A stretch of 30,452 nt of DNA from NCBI GenBank assembly GCA_023391075.1, contig JAEWBQ010000017.1, positions 1 to 30,452 on the forward strand. The letters are read 5' to 3'. This document shows positions 15,945 to 23,585 of this stretch, in pieces. The first letter of the stretch is position 1. Every line of letters begins with the position of its first letter. Below the pieces are notes generated by a model. It ran no database searches and was not told the origin of the DNA. It was given only the letters and a program-made list of their open reading frames with translations. Source of the stretch: Candidatus Parcubacteria bacterium (GTDB lineage: Bacteria > Patescibacteriota > Saccharimonadia > Saccharimonadales > Saccharimonadaceae). Both the position numbers and the translations under genes were made by a program.

Positions 15945-16373
15945 ATGTCTACTAATGTGAACAGACCGCAATCGCAATTAGTAATACGAGCGCGACGATT
16001 GAATATAATATTTTTTATATTGTTTGGCATAACTCCGGTTGTCTTCGTGATCATTTCTTTAAGTGCTATGGCAGCGGTCGAGCATTTGCCTCGCGCTGTT
16101 GATGTGATTCACGTTTTTAGTGACCTATGGCATCTGATGGCTAGAATTGCATGGATAATGGCAGGCGTATTGGCTGCACCAACTTTGTGCGCGGTCAGTG
16201 TGGTTGTAGTGAATTGTTTGGTCTTTTCTCGCTATGCTTCAGTCTTGCTAAAATCTACCCGTGTAATACTCATTGTGGGGCTGTGTTTGGCAATCTTAAC
16301 GGTACTATTCGTGCTTCCGCCATTATGTATAGGCGCTTTATATGGCTTCCACGCTCTTGCGATGAACCTCTAG
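15945..16373 (+). CDS. Small membrane protein of unknown function
   Basis: This 142-residue protein has three strong hydrophobic segments (about 21-47, 68-94 and 105-137) and a basic N-terminus (RPQSQLVIRARR). No motif is recognised. The ATG at 15945 is preceded by GGGGG (15936-15940). The gene is more AT-rich and uses different codons (AATATAATATTTTTTATA near 16000) than the GC-rich genes on both sides, which suggests recent acquisition or low expression. Its stop codon TAG (16371-16373) lies inside the CIRCE operator of dnaJ. Confidence 0.65.
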   Translation: MSTNVNRPQSQLVIRARRLNIIFFILFGITPVVFVIISLSAMAAVEHLPRAVDVIHVFSDLWHLMARIAWIMAGVLAAPTLCAVSVVVVNCLVFSRYASVLLKSTRVILIVGLCLAILTVLFVLPPLCIGALYGFHALAMNL

Positions 16374-16396
16374 CACTCACATGTCTCAAGTGCTAA
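16370..16396 (+). promoter_or_regulatory. CIRCE operator of dnaJ
   Basis: CTAGCACTC-N9-AAGTGCTAA matches the CIRCE consensus at 16 of 18 arm positions with exact N9 spacing. It overlaps the stop of the preceding gene on the left and the -10 box TAAAAT (16394-16399) on the right, so HrcA binding would cover the promoter. Confidence 0.93.
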
Positions 16397-16399
16397 AAT
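16394..16399 (+). promoter_or_regulatory. -10 box of a leaderless dnaJ promoter
   Basis: TAAAAT is 7 nt from ATG 16407, predicting transcription to begin at or within a base of the start codon. The -35 position (about 16371-16376) lies in the left CIRCE arm and matches the consensus poorly. No Shine-Dalgarno sequence is present. Confidence 0.6.
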
Positions 16400-16406
16400 A
16401 GTGGTA

Positions 16407-17513
16407 ATGAACAAGCGCGATTACTACGAAGTGCTGGGTGTCAGTAAAGACGCGTCGGCCGATGAAATCAAAAAAGCCTTTCGCAAGGCTGCCGTCAAGC
16501 ATCACCCCGACAAAGAGGGTGGCGACGAGACCAAGTTTAAAGAGATCAACGAAGCCTACGAGGTCCTCAAAGATGCGCAGAAACGCCAACGCTATGATCA
16601 GTTCGGTCATGCGGGCGTTGGTGGCAATGGCGGCGGTGCGGGCTACGGCGGCAATCCGTTCGAAGGGTTTTCGGGGTTTGGTGGCCAGAATGTGCACTTT
16701 GATTTTGGCGACGGTGGCCTGGGTGATATTTTCGGTCAGTTCTTTGGCGGCGGTGCCGGTCAGCAGCAACGCGGTCCAAAGCGCGGCCGCGACGTCGAGA
16801 CCAGCATTACCCTAACCTTCGAGCAAGCCATCTTCGGCGTTGAGCACGAACTGCATCTCGACATGGACGATGAATGTACACATTGTCACGGCACGACGGT
16901 CGAGCCGGGATACAGCATGAAAACCTGTCCGACCTGTCAGGGTGCTGGCCAGCAGCAGCGGGTCATGAATACGATTTTCGGGCCGATTCAGCAGGCGGTG
17001 ACCTGCGAGACGTGTCATGGTGCCGGTAAGGTACCTGAAAAAGTCTGTACCGTGTGTCATGGTAAGGGTACGGAACGCAAGCGGCAGGATCTGACGGTCA
17101 AGGTTCCGGCCGGTATCGATGACGGTGCGACGATTCGCCTCGGCGAGCGAGGTGAAGCAATCGGCGGTGGCACGCGGGGCGATCTGTACGTGCATGTCCG
17201 CGTCAAAGCGCACAAGAAGTTTACCCGTGAGGGCGATATTATTTTGAGCGATGAGCACATCAGCATGGTTGACGCTGCACTTGGTACAGAGATTGATGTC
17301 GAAACGGTTGATGGCACCGTACGCATGAAGGTGCCAGCCGGCACGCAGAGCGGTACCGATTTCAAGCTATCGGGTCATGGCGTACCGCATCTGCGCGGCA
17401 GTGCGCGCGGCCCGCATATCGTCAGCGTCGTGGTGGATACACCGACCAAACTGACTAAGAAGCAGCGTGAACTCCTCGAGCAATTCGATACCACAAAACG
17501 CGGAATTTTCTAG
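16407..17513 (+). CDS. dnaJ: DnaJ, Hsp40 co-chaperone
   Basis: DnaJ delivers substrates to DnaK and stimulates its ATPase. The 368-residue protein has a J-domain (1-66) with the essential HPD at 33-35, a Gly/Phe-rich region (about 68-125), four CxxCxGxG-type zinc motifs between Cys157 and about residue 221 (CTHCHGTT, CPTCQGAG, CETCHGAG, CTVCHGKG), and the C-terminal substrate-binding domains. The first motif ends in TT rather than xG. The ATG at 16407 (MNKRDYYEVLG) is preferred over the in-frame GTG at 16401 because it fits the family N-terminus and the leaderless promoter. The gene lies 5.3 kb from dnaK but carries its own CIRCE. Confidence 0.97.
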   Translation: MNKRDYYEVLGVSKDASADEIKKAFRKAAVKHHPDKEGGDETKFKEINEAYEVLKDAQKRQRYDQFGHAGVGGNGGGAGYGGNPFEGFSGFGGQNVHFDFGDGGLGDIFGQFFGGGAGQQQRGPKRGRDVETSITLTFEQAIFGVEHELHLDMDDECTHCHGTTVEPGYSMKTCPTCQGAGQQQRVMNTIFGPIQQAVTCETCHGAGKVPEKVCTVCHGKGTERKRQDLTVKVPAGIDDGATIRLGERGEAIGGGTRGDLYVHVRVKAHKKFTREGDIILSDEHISMVDAALGTEIDVETVDGTVRMKVPAGTQSGTDFKLSGHGVPHLRGSARGPHIVSVVVDTPTKLTKKQRELLEQFDTTKRGIF

Positions 17514-17537
17514 ACTAGCCGCCAGCCGGTAATTCAG

Positions 17538-17561
17538 ATACCCTTAAGACAAAAGGGGTAT
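17538..17561 (+). other. Hairpin covering the ribosome site of the 17564 gene
   Basis: ATACCCTT (17538-17545) pairs with AGGGGTAT (17554-17561), 8 bp with one G-U and an 8-nt loop. The right arm is the Shine-Dalgarno sequence (AAGGGG, 17553-17558) of the ATG at 17564, so the folded form would hide it. Confidence 0.55.
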
Positions 17562-17563
17562 AT

Positions 17564-20422
17564 ATGGCTTTTTTCTGGTTTATCATTGTCATCGTTTTAC
17601 TGATTATTGTGTCACGCCGTAAACCACCGGAGCAGGGTGAGGATCGCTATGCCCAGGGGTACTGGGATGGATTCCGTTCGGCAGGGGAGCGCATCGCCAG
17701 GCAGCTCGAGCGACCCGAGATCGATCGCCAGGCACTTCAGGCGATTGTCGATGAGGGTAATGGCGGTCAAGAAGAGGATGCGGGCGCCGTAGAGTCGGCA
17801 TACGCGGCACCGAGCACGGCGCTTGCCGAGGAACCGGTAGCGGAAGCGCCGGTCATTACTGTACCAACGCTGACGCCCGCCGAGCAGTCGCTGCGCAATC
17901 TGAATACCATGCTCTATATGGCCAGCTTCTTGTTGGTGGCGGCTGCAGCGGCCTTTGTGGCGGCGGCGATGCCTGCGGGCGTGCGTCTTGGCGGTCTGAT
18001 CGTGGTCGTCGTGCTGTTTTATGGTGTGGGTATGCTCCTCCACGCCCAGGTGCCGCGGCTTCGCCCGGCAGCCGTTGCGTTTATTGGAACTGGTCTCGCG
18101 ATTCTGCCGTTTGTCGGGGTGGCGCTCCATTTGCTCGGGGGAGTGCCGGGCGCGGCAGCGTGGTTTGTCATCTCATTGATCGGGCTCATTGCCTATGCGG
18201 TGGCCGCTATTGTGCTGCAGAGCCAGGTCGTCTCGTATCTGACGATGGCGTTCGTCTTGTCGCTGGTCAGTTCGGCGGTGGCGACTGTCAGTCTGCCGAT
18301 CGTTTGGTATTTCATCGCCTTAATCATTGTGTCGTTACTTGCTAACGTCGTGGGATTTCTCTGGCCGCGGCGCCTACCGGCTATCTTCCGATTGCCGGTA
18401 GAACAAACTGGTCAGATCGTGACGCCACTGGCTGTGGCGGCGAGCGTCTTTGTTGCTCAGCAGATGACCATTCGCATGTACGAAGTACTTTTCCTGGTCG
18501 TGTCGGCGCATTATTTAGTCGTATGGCTACAGCAGCGGCGGTACTGGCAGCTGGCAGTAGCGCGCGGGGTGCTGCATGTGGCCTTTTTGGTGTTTGCATG
18601 GGATTGGACGCATGGAGCGACCGATGCGTTTCTTGCCTGGTGGTTGGTCGGAGCGATTATCCAGGCGGCGATTAGCTTCGTAGCTACACACCGTCACGAC
18701 GTTACGGCATATCAGCGCGAACAGGGCTGGTTACTGGCCGTTGTCGGCGCGATAGTGGTTGGTTCAATCTGGTGGCTTTCGGGTGCGCACCCTGCCCTCG
18801 GAGCGACGCTGAGTATGAGCGCACTTGGACTTGTGGCTCTTGTTGCGCTGTGGCAGTTCCGTCGTATCGGCTGGGCATATCTCGGGCTCATCGCATCTAT
18901 TGTCTTGGTGTTTGTGGTGACGCGCTGGCTGGCGAGTCCAGCCTGGCCGTGGTCGGTAGCAATTGGTAGCTTCGTGGCGCTGGCGGCGGCTGGATTAGGG
19001 GCCTACGCCTGGGCGACTGTCCAGCGGTGGTCAGTCGCGGTGACGCAGCTGTTCGGCGTGGCGACCTTGGTGTACGCTGCACTCATTGTTATAAGCGGCC
19101 TGCTGGCACGCGACGCAGTGACTCTTGGGTGGTCACTGATGCTTACCGCTGCCGTCTTAGTGGCCGTGTCGTATGTGGCGCGCGAATATCTCATAGAAGG
19201 TGTCGGTGCGGTCCTGGCGGTGATTGCGCTATTCGTATGGATTGGGCAGTCATCAATTGACGCCGGGTGGCAGCTGACGGCGGCGGTCGGATTATCGGTC
19301 GGTGTCCTGGCGGCTGCGACGGTAGTGCATCATCTTCGCGGCGAGGCGCATCGTCGTACCACGCTGCTAGTACTAGGCATGTTCGTCCTGGCGCTGCTTG
19401 TGGGGAATATATCTCAACCCCGCCGGGCAGTAGCGATTGCTAGTCTCGTTGTACTGTTAGCTTCGGCATTTGCTGCACTGGTGCTGCGCGGGATGACACG
19501 CCAGGCGGCAGCGGTATTCCGCCCTGTGTCTGTCGGTGGATACGCAGGCTTCATGCTCTTGGCATGGGCACTTAGCTTGGCACTACCGATTGAGTGGCAG
19601 GTGTTAGTCTATGCAGCGGCGTTCGTCGTGTTGTGGGCCAGCTCGTATTTGGAGCGTATCCCGCCCCTGACGATCGGCGGCAACGTTATGCTAGTGGTGT
19701 TGTTGAGTCATCTTTGGGTATGGTTGCGGCTTGACATGACCTGGACGGTCTTTGGCGTAGCGTGGCTGGCTGCTGGATTGATTTATGGCCTGTATTGGCT
19801 GATGGCGGAGCGGGCGGACGTGTGGCGTCAGTGGGCCTGCATTGGTTCGGTGTGGGTGATTCTGGGCGGAGCTGCCCTGATGGAGTGTTTCGCTTATCCA
19901 ACTATCCTTCAGGTAGCGGCGGCAGGGTCGGTCGTTGCGCTCGGGGCTACGATGGCCGTTCATGGGTATGTGATGCGCAGTCGCGATCTTGTCGAAGTGG
20001 CCGTCTATCTAGCTACGCTCGGTATACAGCGGGTGGTCGGCATCGCAATCCCGGAAGCAGACGTGGTTTTTTATGCCCACTGGTGGGCATTGACGCTGGT
20101 ATTGGTAGGGTGGTGGCGTGGTGCCGGGCAACGGCTGACACACGCGATTGCCGCCATGGCGGTACTGACGGTCGGTGTTGGTGGCCAGGCGCTCGTAAGT
20201 GGCGGCTATCAACTACTCTTCCTAGCGGAACACCTGGGACTGCTCGTGGCGGGCGTCGTTTATCGGCGTCAGTGGGCAGTCTGGTGGGGTATTGCTGCAT
20301 CGGTGCTCGCTGTCCTCTATTTCCTACGAGCCTATACGTTCTTGTGGCTCGGCTTCCTGGGGCTCGTATTGATAGCAATCGTGGTCTGGCGACTTGGGCG
20401 AACCAGTCGTCAGCCGCAGTAG
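17564..20422 (+). CDS. Large polytopic membrane protein, possibly DUF2339-like
   Basis: The 952-residue protein starts with one membrane segment (1-17), then a soluble region (18-110) containing RYAQGYWDGFRSAGERIARQLE and an Ala/Glu/Val-rich acidic linker, followed by a long series of two dozen or more closely spaced hydrophobic helices to the C-terminus. The layout and TPAEQSLRNLNTMLYMASFLLVAAAAAF recall the DUF2339 predicted-membrane-protein family, whose function is unknown; the match is by general pattern only. The ribosome site is AAGGGG, which can be sequestered in a hairpin. It is followed after 9 nt by a GNAT gene and may form an operon with it. Confidence 0.7.
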   Translation: MAFFWFIIVIVLLIIVSRRKPPEQGEDRYAQGYWDGFRSAGERIARQLERPEIDRQALQAIVDEGNGGQEEDAGAVESAYAAPSTALAEEPVAEAPVITVPTLTPAEQSLRNLNTMLYMASFLLVAAAAAFVAAAMPAGVRLGGLIVVVVLFYGVGMLLHAQVPRLRPAAVAFIGTGLAILPFVGVALHLLGGVPGAAAWFVISLIGLIAYAVAAIVLQSQVVSYLTMAFVLSLVSSAVATVSLPIVWYFIALIIVSLLANVVGFLWPRRLPAIFRLPVEQTGQIVTPLAVAASVFVAQQMTIRMYEVLFLVVSAHYLVVWLQQRRYWQLAVARGVLHVAFLVFAWDWTHGATDAFLAWWLVGAIIQAAISFVATHRHDVTAYQREQGWLLAVVGAIVVGSIWWLSGAHPALGATLSMSALGLVALVALWQFRRIGWAYLGLIASIVLVFVVTRWLASPAWPWSVAIGSFVALAAAGLGAYAWATVQRWSVAVTQLFGVATLVYAALIVISGLLARDAVTLGWSLMLTAAVLVAVSYVAREYLIEGVGAVLAVIALFVWIGQSSIDAGWQLTAAVGLSVGVLAAATVVHHLRGEAHRRTTLLVLGMFVLALLVGNISQPRRAVAIASLVVLLASAFAALVLRGMTRQAAAVFRPVSVGGYAGFMLLAWALSLALPIEWQVLVYAAAFVVLWASSYLERIPPLTIGGNVMLVVLLSHLWVWLRLDMTWTVFGVAWLAAGLIYGLYWLMAERADVWRQWACIGSVWVILGGAALMECFAYPTILQVAAAGSVVALGATMAVHGYVMRSRDLVEVAVYLATLGIQRVVGIAIPEADVVFYAHWWALTLVLVGWWRGAGQRLTHAIAAMAVLTVGVGGQALVSGGYQLLFLAEHLGLLVAGVVYRRQWAVWWGIAASVLAVLYFLRAYTFLWLGFLGLVLIAIVVWRLGRTSRQPQ

Positions 20423-20431
20423 GGCTAATCT

Positions 20432-20941
20432 ATGGCGGATGTTGTAATCCGGGCGGCGCAGGCGCATGATATCCCTCGGCTCTATGAGATATCATGTGCC
20501 GCGCATCGCATGTCCTATGATGACTTAATCCCTCGTCTTTATCGCCGTAAATTTATCGCCCGCTTCACATCGACGCCTGCCGGATTAGCGAAGCGCCGGG
20601 CGCTGTATGCTGACAAGTTGGACAATCCGGCCTGGATCATCTTGGTGGCCGAGCAAGCTGGTCACGTTGCCGGATACATCCAAGCGGTTATGAACCGCCG
20701 CAATGTGAAGATTGCTGGTTTGTTTATCGATCCGCAGTCACAAGGCCAGGGAATTGGGGCTCGGCTTCTTGAGCATTTGCTGAGTGGCTTGCCGACAGGC
20801 GCGACTGTAAGACTATCGGTACTCCAGGGTAATGACCGTGCGATTCATCTGTATGAACGTTTCGGATTCATCTTAAAGGGGTACGACATACGGCGGTTCT
20901 ATGGCGCCCGGCAGCGGCGGATGATGCTTATGGTTACTTGA
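20432..20941 (+). CDS. GNAT-family N-acetyltransferase
   Basis: The 169-residue protein has the single-domain GNAT fold: an N-terminal IRAAQAHDIPRLYEI strand-helix, then IAGLFIDPQSQGQGIGARLLEHLL (about 89-112) with the Q/RxxGxG/A acetyl-CoA loop QGQGIG, LSVLQGNDRAIHLYERFGF and a C-terminal GYDIRRF. This is the RimI-like general pattern; the substrate is unknown. Its start follows the membrane-protein stop by 9 nt with only a weak ribosome site. The TGA stop (20939-20941) overlaps the -35 box of the next promoter. Confidence 0.85.
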   Translation: MADVVIRAAQAHDIPRLYEISCAAHRMSYDDLIPRLYRRKFIARFTSTPAGLAKRRALYADKLDNPAWIILVAEQAGHVAGYIQAVMNRRNVKIAGLFIDPQSQGQGIGARLLEHLLSGLPTGATVRLSVLQGNDRAIHLYERFGFILKGYDIRRFYGARQRRMMLMVT

Positions 20942-20966
20942 CTTAAAATATAAAAAGTGCTAAAAT
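20938..20966 (+). promoter_or_regulatory. Promoter upstream of the 20976 small ORF
   Basis: TTGACT (20938-20943), 17-nt spacer, TAAAAT (20961-20966), 9 nt before ATG 20976. This is a strong consensus match with a near-leaderless geometry. Confidence 0.7.
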
Positions 20967-20975
20967 AAATAAACT

Positions 20976-21110
20976 ATGACTTCAATGCACGAAGACTCTC
21001 TCAAGCCGACATTCCTACTACTCGGTAAGGCCGTTACCTCAAACATTGAGCATGAGCGGCTGATGTACGAAACCGCAACTGTCCATGATATTGACAACAG
21101 TGGTCAATAA
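20976..21110 (+). CDS. Possible 44-residue small protein ahead of the ATP-grasp/RimB-RimK genes
   Basis: ATG at 20976 to TAA at 21108-21110 encodes 44 residues (MTSMHEDSLKPTFLLLGKAV..., ending DIDNSGQ). The predicted transcription start is about 20973. The sequence is not recognised; it has a short hydrophobic core (TFLLLGKAV) but no membrane helix. It may be a real small protein, a leader ORF for the downstream operon, or a remnant of a longer reading frame. A second promoter begins inside its 3' end (21091). Confidence 0.4.
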   Translation: MTSMHEDSLKPTFLLLGKAVTSNIEHERLMYETATVHDIDNSGQ

Positions 21111-21119
21111 TGTTATCAT
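21091..21119 (+). promoter_or_regulatory. Strong promoter with inverted repeat for the ATP-grasp/RimB-RimK operon
   Basis: TTGACA (21091-21096), 17-nt spacer and TGTTATCAT (extended TGn plus TATCAT, 21111-21119) form a near-consensus promoter. The -35 box is the left arm of an inverted repeat, TTGAC-N7-GTCAA (21091-21107), which may be a repressor operator. The ATG at 21177 is 57 nt downstream of the -10 with a GAGGAG ribosome site. Confidence 0.65.
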
Positions 21120-21176
21120 TATCATAATATAGCAATTGAAAATATAAACACGAACGAATAGAGAGGAGCGCAAGGT

Positions 21177-22607
21177 ATGCACGTAGCACATGATGAGTTT
21201 GCATCGTATAAGTTGGTGCGCGATCAGTTGATCGAGCGCGGGTATGTAGCCCGTGAGTTTCTGGCGCAGCAGCGGCGGTATGTGGAACTGACATCTCCTG
21301 ACGGCATGATCTGGGTAACGCAGGCGGCCCGCATTGCCTACCCGATGCGCACAGCTGCATTTACGATGATTTCGCACGACAAGGACAAGGGTTACGAAAC
21401 CGCACAGCGGCTTGGGTTGAACATCCCGGCAACCTACGTGATTGCGGCTGATGAGTCGCTTGACGTGTCGCGTCTCGATGCCATGCTCGCTGCGCATCAC
21501 AAACTCATCGTTAAGCCGGTACGCGCCTCGCTATCGCACGGGCTGACGCTGTCGATCACTACGCGCGAACAGCTTCAGGAGGCGATCGCATTCGGTCGGA
21601 CCTACCACGAGTCTGTATTGGTGCAGGAGCAAATCGAAGGTGAGGAGCTGCGTTTTATGGTCGTGGGTGATAAAGTTGTCGGCGCACTGCTTCGGCAAAC
21701 GCCACGCGTGGTGGGCGACGGCGTACGTACGGTCGCCGAACTGATTCGCGATGAGAACGAGCAGCGCAAGCACATCGACACGCCGTATGTCACTTATCCG
21801 CTTCTCACGAGCGACAATATTCCAGCGGAATATATAGAGTCGACGAAGGTGCTCTCAACTGGAGAAATCCTTGAGCTCAACAGAGCAACCATGATTAAGA
21901 ACGGCTGTTCCGTATATAACGTGACCGAGCAGGTACACCCCGATTACCTGGAGGCCGTGGAAAGACTGGCGCAAGAAGTCGGCATTGGCTTCGGCTGCGT
22001 GGATATTTTCTGTCAGGACTATACGCAGTCGGCAACGGTATCGAATTATTGGTTTATGGAAGTGAATACATCGCCAGTCCTTAAGTTATGCTACGGCGTA
22101 CGTGACGGCAACCAGCTAGATATCGTGCCGTTGCTTGCCGCCGAGATTGACGCTCATTTGACGCGGGCTGGGCAGCAGGAGCCAAAAGTGTTCGGTACGA
22201 TTGAACGGGTGCATTTGCCTGAATTCAATGTCTACGGTATTGAAGCCAAAATTGATACCGGTGCCTATTCGGGGGCCCTGCATTGTACGAAAACGCTGCT
22301 CGTACGTCGCAAAGACGGCACGCGCGTCCTGCGGTTTACGCCATCCGATACGGGCGTCGCGCATGAAACGACCCGCTATAAATCGGTCTACGTGCGCAGT
22401 GCCTCGGGGCATAGATCGAGGCGGTATGTTATCGAGACGGAAATTATTATCCGGGGACAAAAATACCCCATCACGATCGGCTTATCGAATCGCAAGGACA
22501 TGCAAAAAGAAATCTTAATCGGCAGACGCTTTTTGCGCGAACATGGCATACTCGTAGATGTCCGTATCAATCAGGAATTAGACAACGACGGCGGAGGAAA
22601 AATATGA
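21177..22607 (+). CDS. ATP-grasp ligase fused to RimB-type retropepsin-like protease domain
   Basis: The 476-residue protein has an ATP-grasp ligase (about 60-330) of the cyanophycin-synthetase/GshF-like type: KLIVKPVRASLSHGLTLSI, VLVQEQIEGEELRFMVVG, RQTPRVVGDGVRTVAELI, and the metal-binding end YWFMEVNTSPVL. From about residue 338 it continues into the PF05618 domain ('ATP-dependent zinc protease', RimB): VHLPEFNVYGIEAKIDTGAYSGALHC, where Asp360-Thr-Gly-Ala is the retropepsin-like active-site signature, and ILIGRRFLREHGILVDV. One domain forms amide bonds and the other probably cleaves them. The ribosome site is GAGGAG at 21162-21167. Its TGA overlaps the rimK ATG by 4 nt. Substrates are not known. 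Confidence 0.85.
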   Translation: MHVAHDEFASYKLVRDQLIERGYVAREFLAQQRRYVELTSPDGMIWVTQAARIAYPMRTAAFTMISHDKDKGYETAQRLGLNIPATYVIAADESLDVSRLDAMLAAHHKLIVKPVRASLSHGLTLSITTREQLQEAIAFGRTYHESVLVQEQIEGEELRFMVVGDKVVGALLRQTPRVVGDGVRTVAELIRDENEQRKHIDTPYVTYPLLTSDNIPAEYIESTKVLSTGEILELNRATMIKNGCSVYNVTEQVHPDYLEAVERLAQEVGIGFGCVDIFCQDYTQSATVSNYWFMEVNTSPVLKLCYGVRDGNQLDIVPLLAAEIDAHLTRAGQQEPKVFGTIERVHLPEFNVYGIEAKIDTGAYSGALHCTKTLLVRRKDGTRVLRFTPSDTGVAHETTRYKSVYVRSASGHRSRRYVIETEIIIRGQKYPITIGLSNRKDMQKEILIGRRFLREHGILVDVRINQELDNDGGGKI

Positions 22608-23515
22608 AAATCGCTATTTTATCAAATGGCCCAGGTAACTATTCGACTAAGCGTCTCAAGGAAGAGGCGCTAAAGCGGGGGCATGAGGTCACGATCGTAA
22701 AGTACCGTGAGTGCTATGCATCGATCGAGCAAAACAATCCGACCGTCAGCTACCGTGGCGAGGACTTGGCGAAATTCGACGCCATCGTGCCGCGGATTGC
22801 GGCCAACATGACGCGTTACGGCACGGCTATTGTTCGTCAGCTGGAGATGCAGGGTGTCTACACGACGTCGAGCTCGATTGCGATCAACCGCTCACGTGAC
22901 AAGCTGCGTAGCTCGCAGCTGCTGGCGAAAGCTGGTGTCGGCATCCCAAAGACGGTCTTTTCGCGTAACTCGACCGACATCGACGACCTGATCGACAAAC
23001 TTGGCGGCACGCCGGTCATCATCAAGCTGGCTCGCGGGACGCATGGCAACGGTGTTGTGCTGGCCGAGACGAAAAAAGCGGCCAAGTCGGTACTGCAGGC
23101 ATTTTACCTGACGAACGAGGATGGCACGAACGTCTTGATCCAGGAATTCGTCAAGGAGTCGGCCGGTACCGATATCCGCGCCTTCGTGGTGGGGAGTCGT
23201 GTCGTGGCAAGCATGAAGCGGCAAAGCCTTGATGACGATTTCCGCTCTAATCTGCACAAGGGCGGCGAGGGTACCAAAATCAAACTGACTGAAGAAGAGC
23301 GCAAGATGGCCGTTAAGGCAGCAAAAGCCATGGGGCTGAACATTGCCGGTGTCGATATGATGCGCTCGGAGCGCGGTCCGTTGGTTCTGGAAGTCAACGC
23401 AAGTCCTGGCTTCGGTATCGAAAAGGTGACTGGCCGCGACGTTGCCGGGCCGATTATCGAATACGTCGAAATGAACGCCAAGCGCCGCAACAAGAAGGAC
23501 AAAGTGGGCGCCTAG
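22604..23515 (+). CDS. rimK: RimK-type glutamate ligase (ATP-grasp)
   Basis: RimK adds glutamate residues to the C-terminus of ribosomal protein S6 in E. coli; relatives make other alpha/gamma-linked peptides. The 303-residue length matches RimK. Visible are the N-terminal KIAILSNGPGNYSTKRLKEEA, DAIVPRIAANMTRYGTAIVRQLEMQGV, the ATP-grasp core VIIKLARGTHGNGVVL, VLIQEFVKESAGTDIRAFVVG, and the Mg-binding VLEVNASPGFGIE. The ATG overlaps the stop of the ATP-grasp-RimB gene (ATGA), and GGAGGA precedes it, so the two are translationally coupled. RimK beside a RimB domain supports a reversible peptide modification, of S6 or another protein; the target here is inferred. Confidence 0.93.
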   Translation: MKIAILSNGPGNYSTKRLKEEALKRGHEVTIVKYRECYASIEQNNPTVSYRGEDLAKFDAIVPRIAANMTRYGTAIVRQLEMQGVYTTSSSIAINRSRDKLRSSQLLAKAGVGIPKTVFSRNSTDIDDLIDKLGGTPVIIKLARGTHGNGVVLAETKKAAKSVLQAFYLTNEDGTNVLIQEFVKESAGTDIRAFVVGSRVVASMKRQSLDDDFRSNLHKGGEGTKIKLTEEERKMAVKAAKAMGLNIAGVDMMRSERGPLVLEVNASPGFGIEKVTGRDVAGPIIEYVEMNAKRRNKKDKVGA

Positions 23516-23534
23516 TCCGCTCTGCCGCACGACC

Positions 23535-23562
23535 GGAAGCGTCCCGCTGGGCGCTTCCTTTT
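23535..23562 (+). terminator. Rho-independent terminator of the rimK operon
   Basis: GGAAGCG (23535-23541) pairs with CGCTTCC (23552-23558), with an inner CCC/GGG stem, followed by TTTTGTTT. It ends the 21177-23515 operon and separates it from the DUF192 gene. Confidence 0.9.
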
Positions 23563-23573
23563 GTTTCGTACGG

Positions 23574-23579
23574 TATACT
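23574..23579 (+). promoter_or_regulatory. -10 box for a leaderless DUF192 gene
   Basis: TATACT ends 6 nt before the ATG at 23586, so transcription should start on the start codon. The AAGGG between them is too close to the ATG to act as a normal ribosome site. The -35 is not clear and overlaps the rimK terminator. Confidence 0.5.
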
Positions 23580-23585
23580 AAAGGG

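Noticed and set aside
19762..20469. 235-codon plus-strand ORF overlapping the large membrane protein
   Set aside because: Out-of-frame shadow, Gly/Arg/Cys-rich, starting inside and running past a well-supported reading frame.
20955..20963. AAGTGCTAA, identical to the right arm of the dnaJ CIRCE, upstream of the 20976 ORF
   Set aside because: The position of the left arm (20937-20945) matches the consensus at only about three of nine bases, so it is a half-site by chance overlapping the -10 box.
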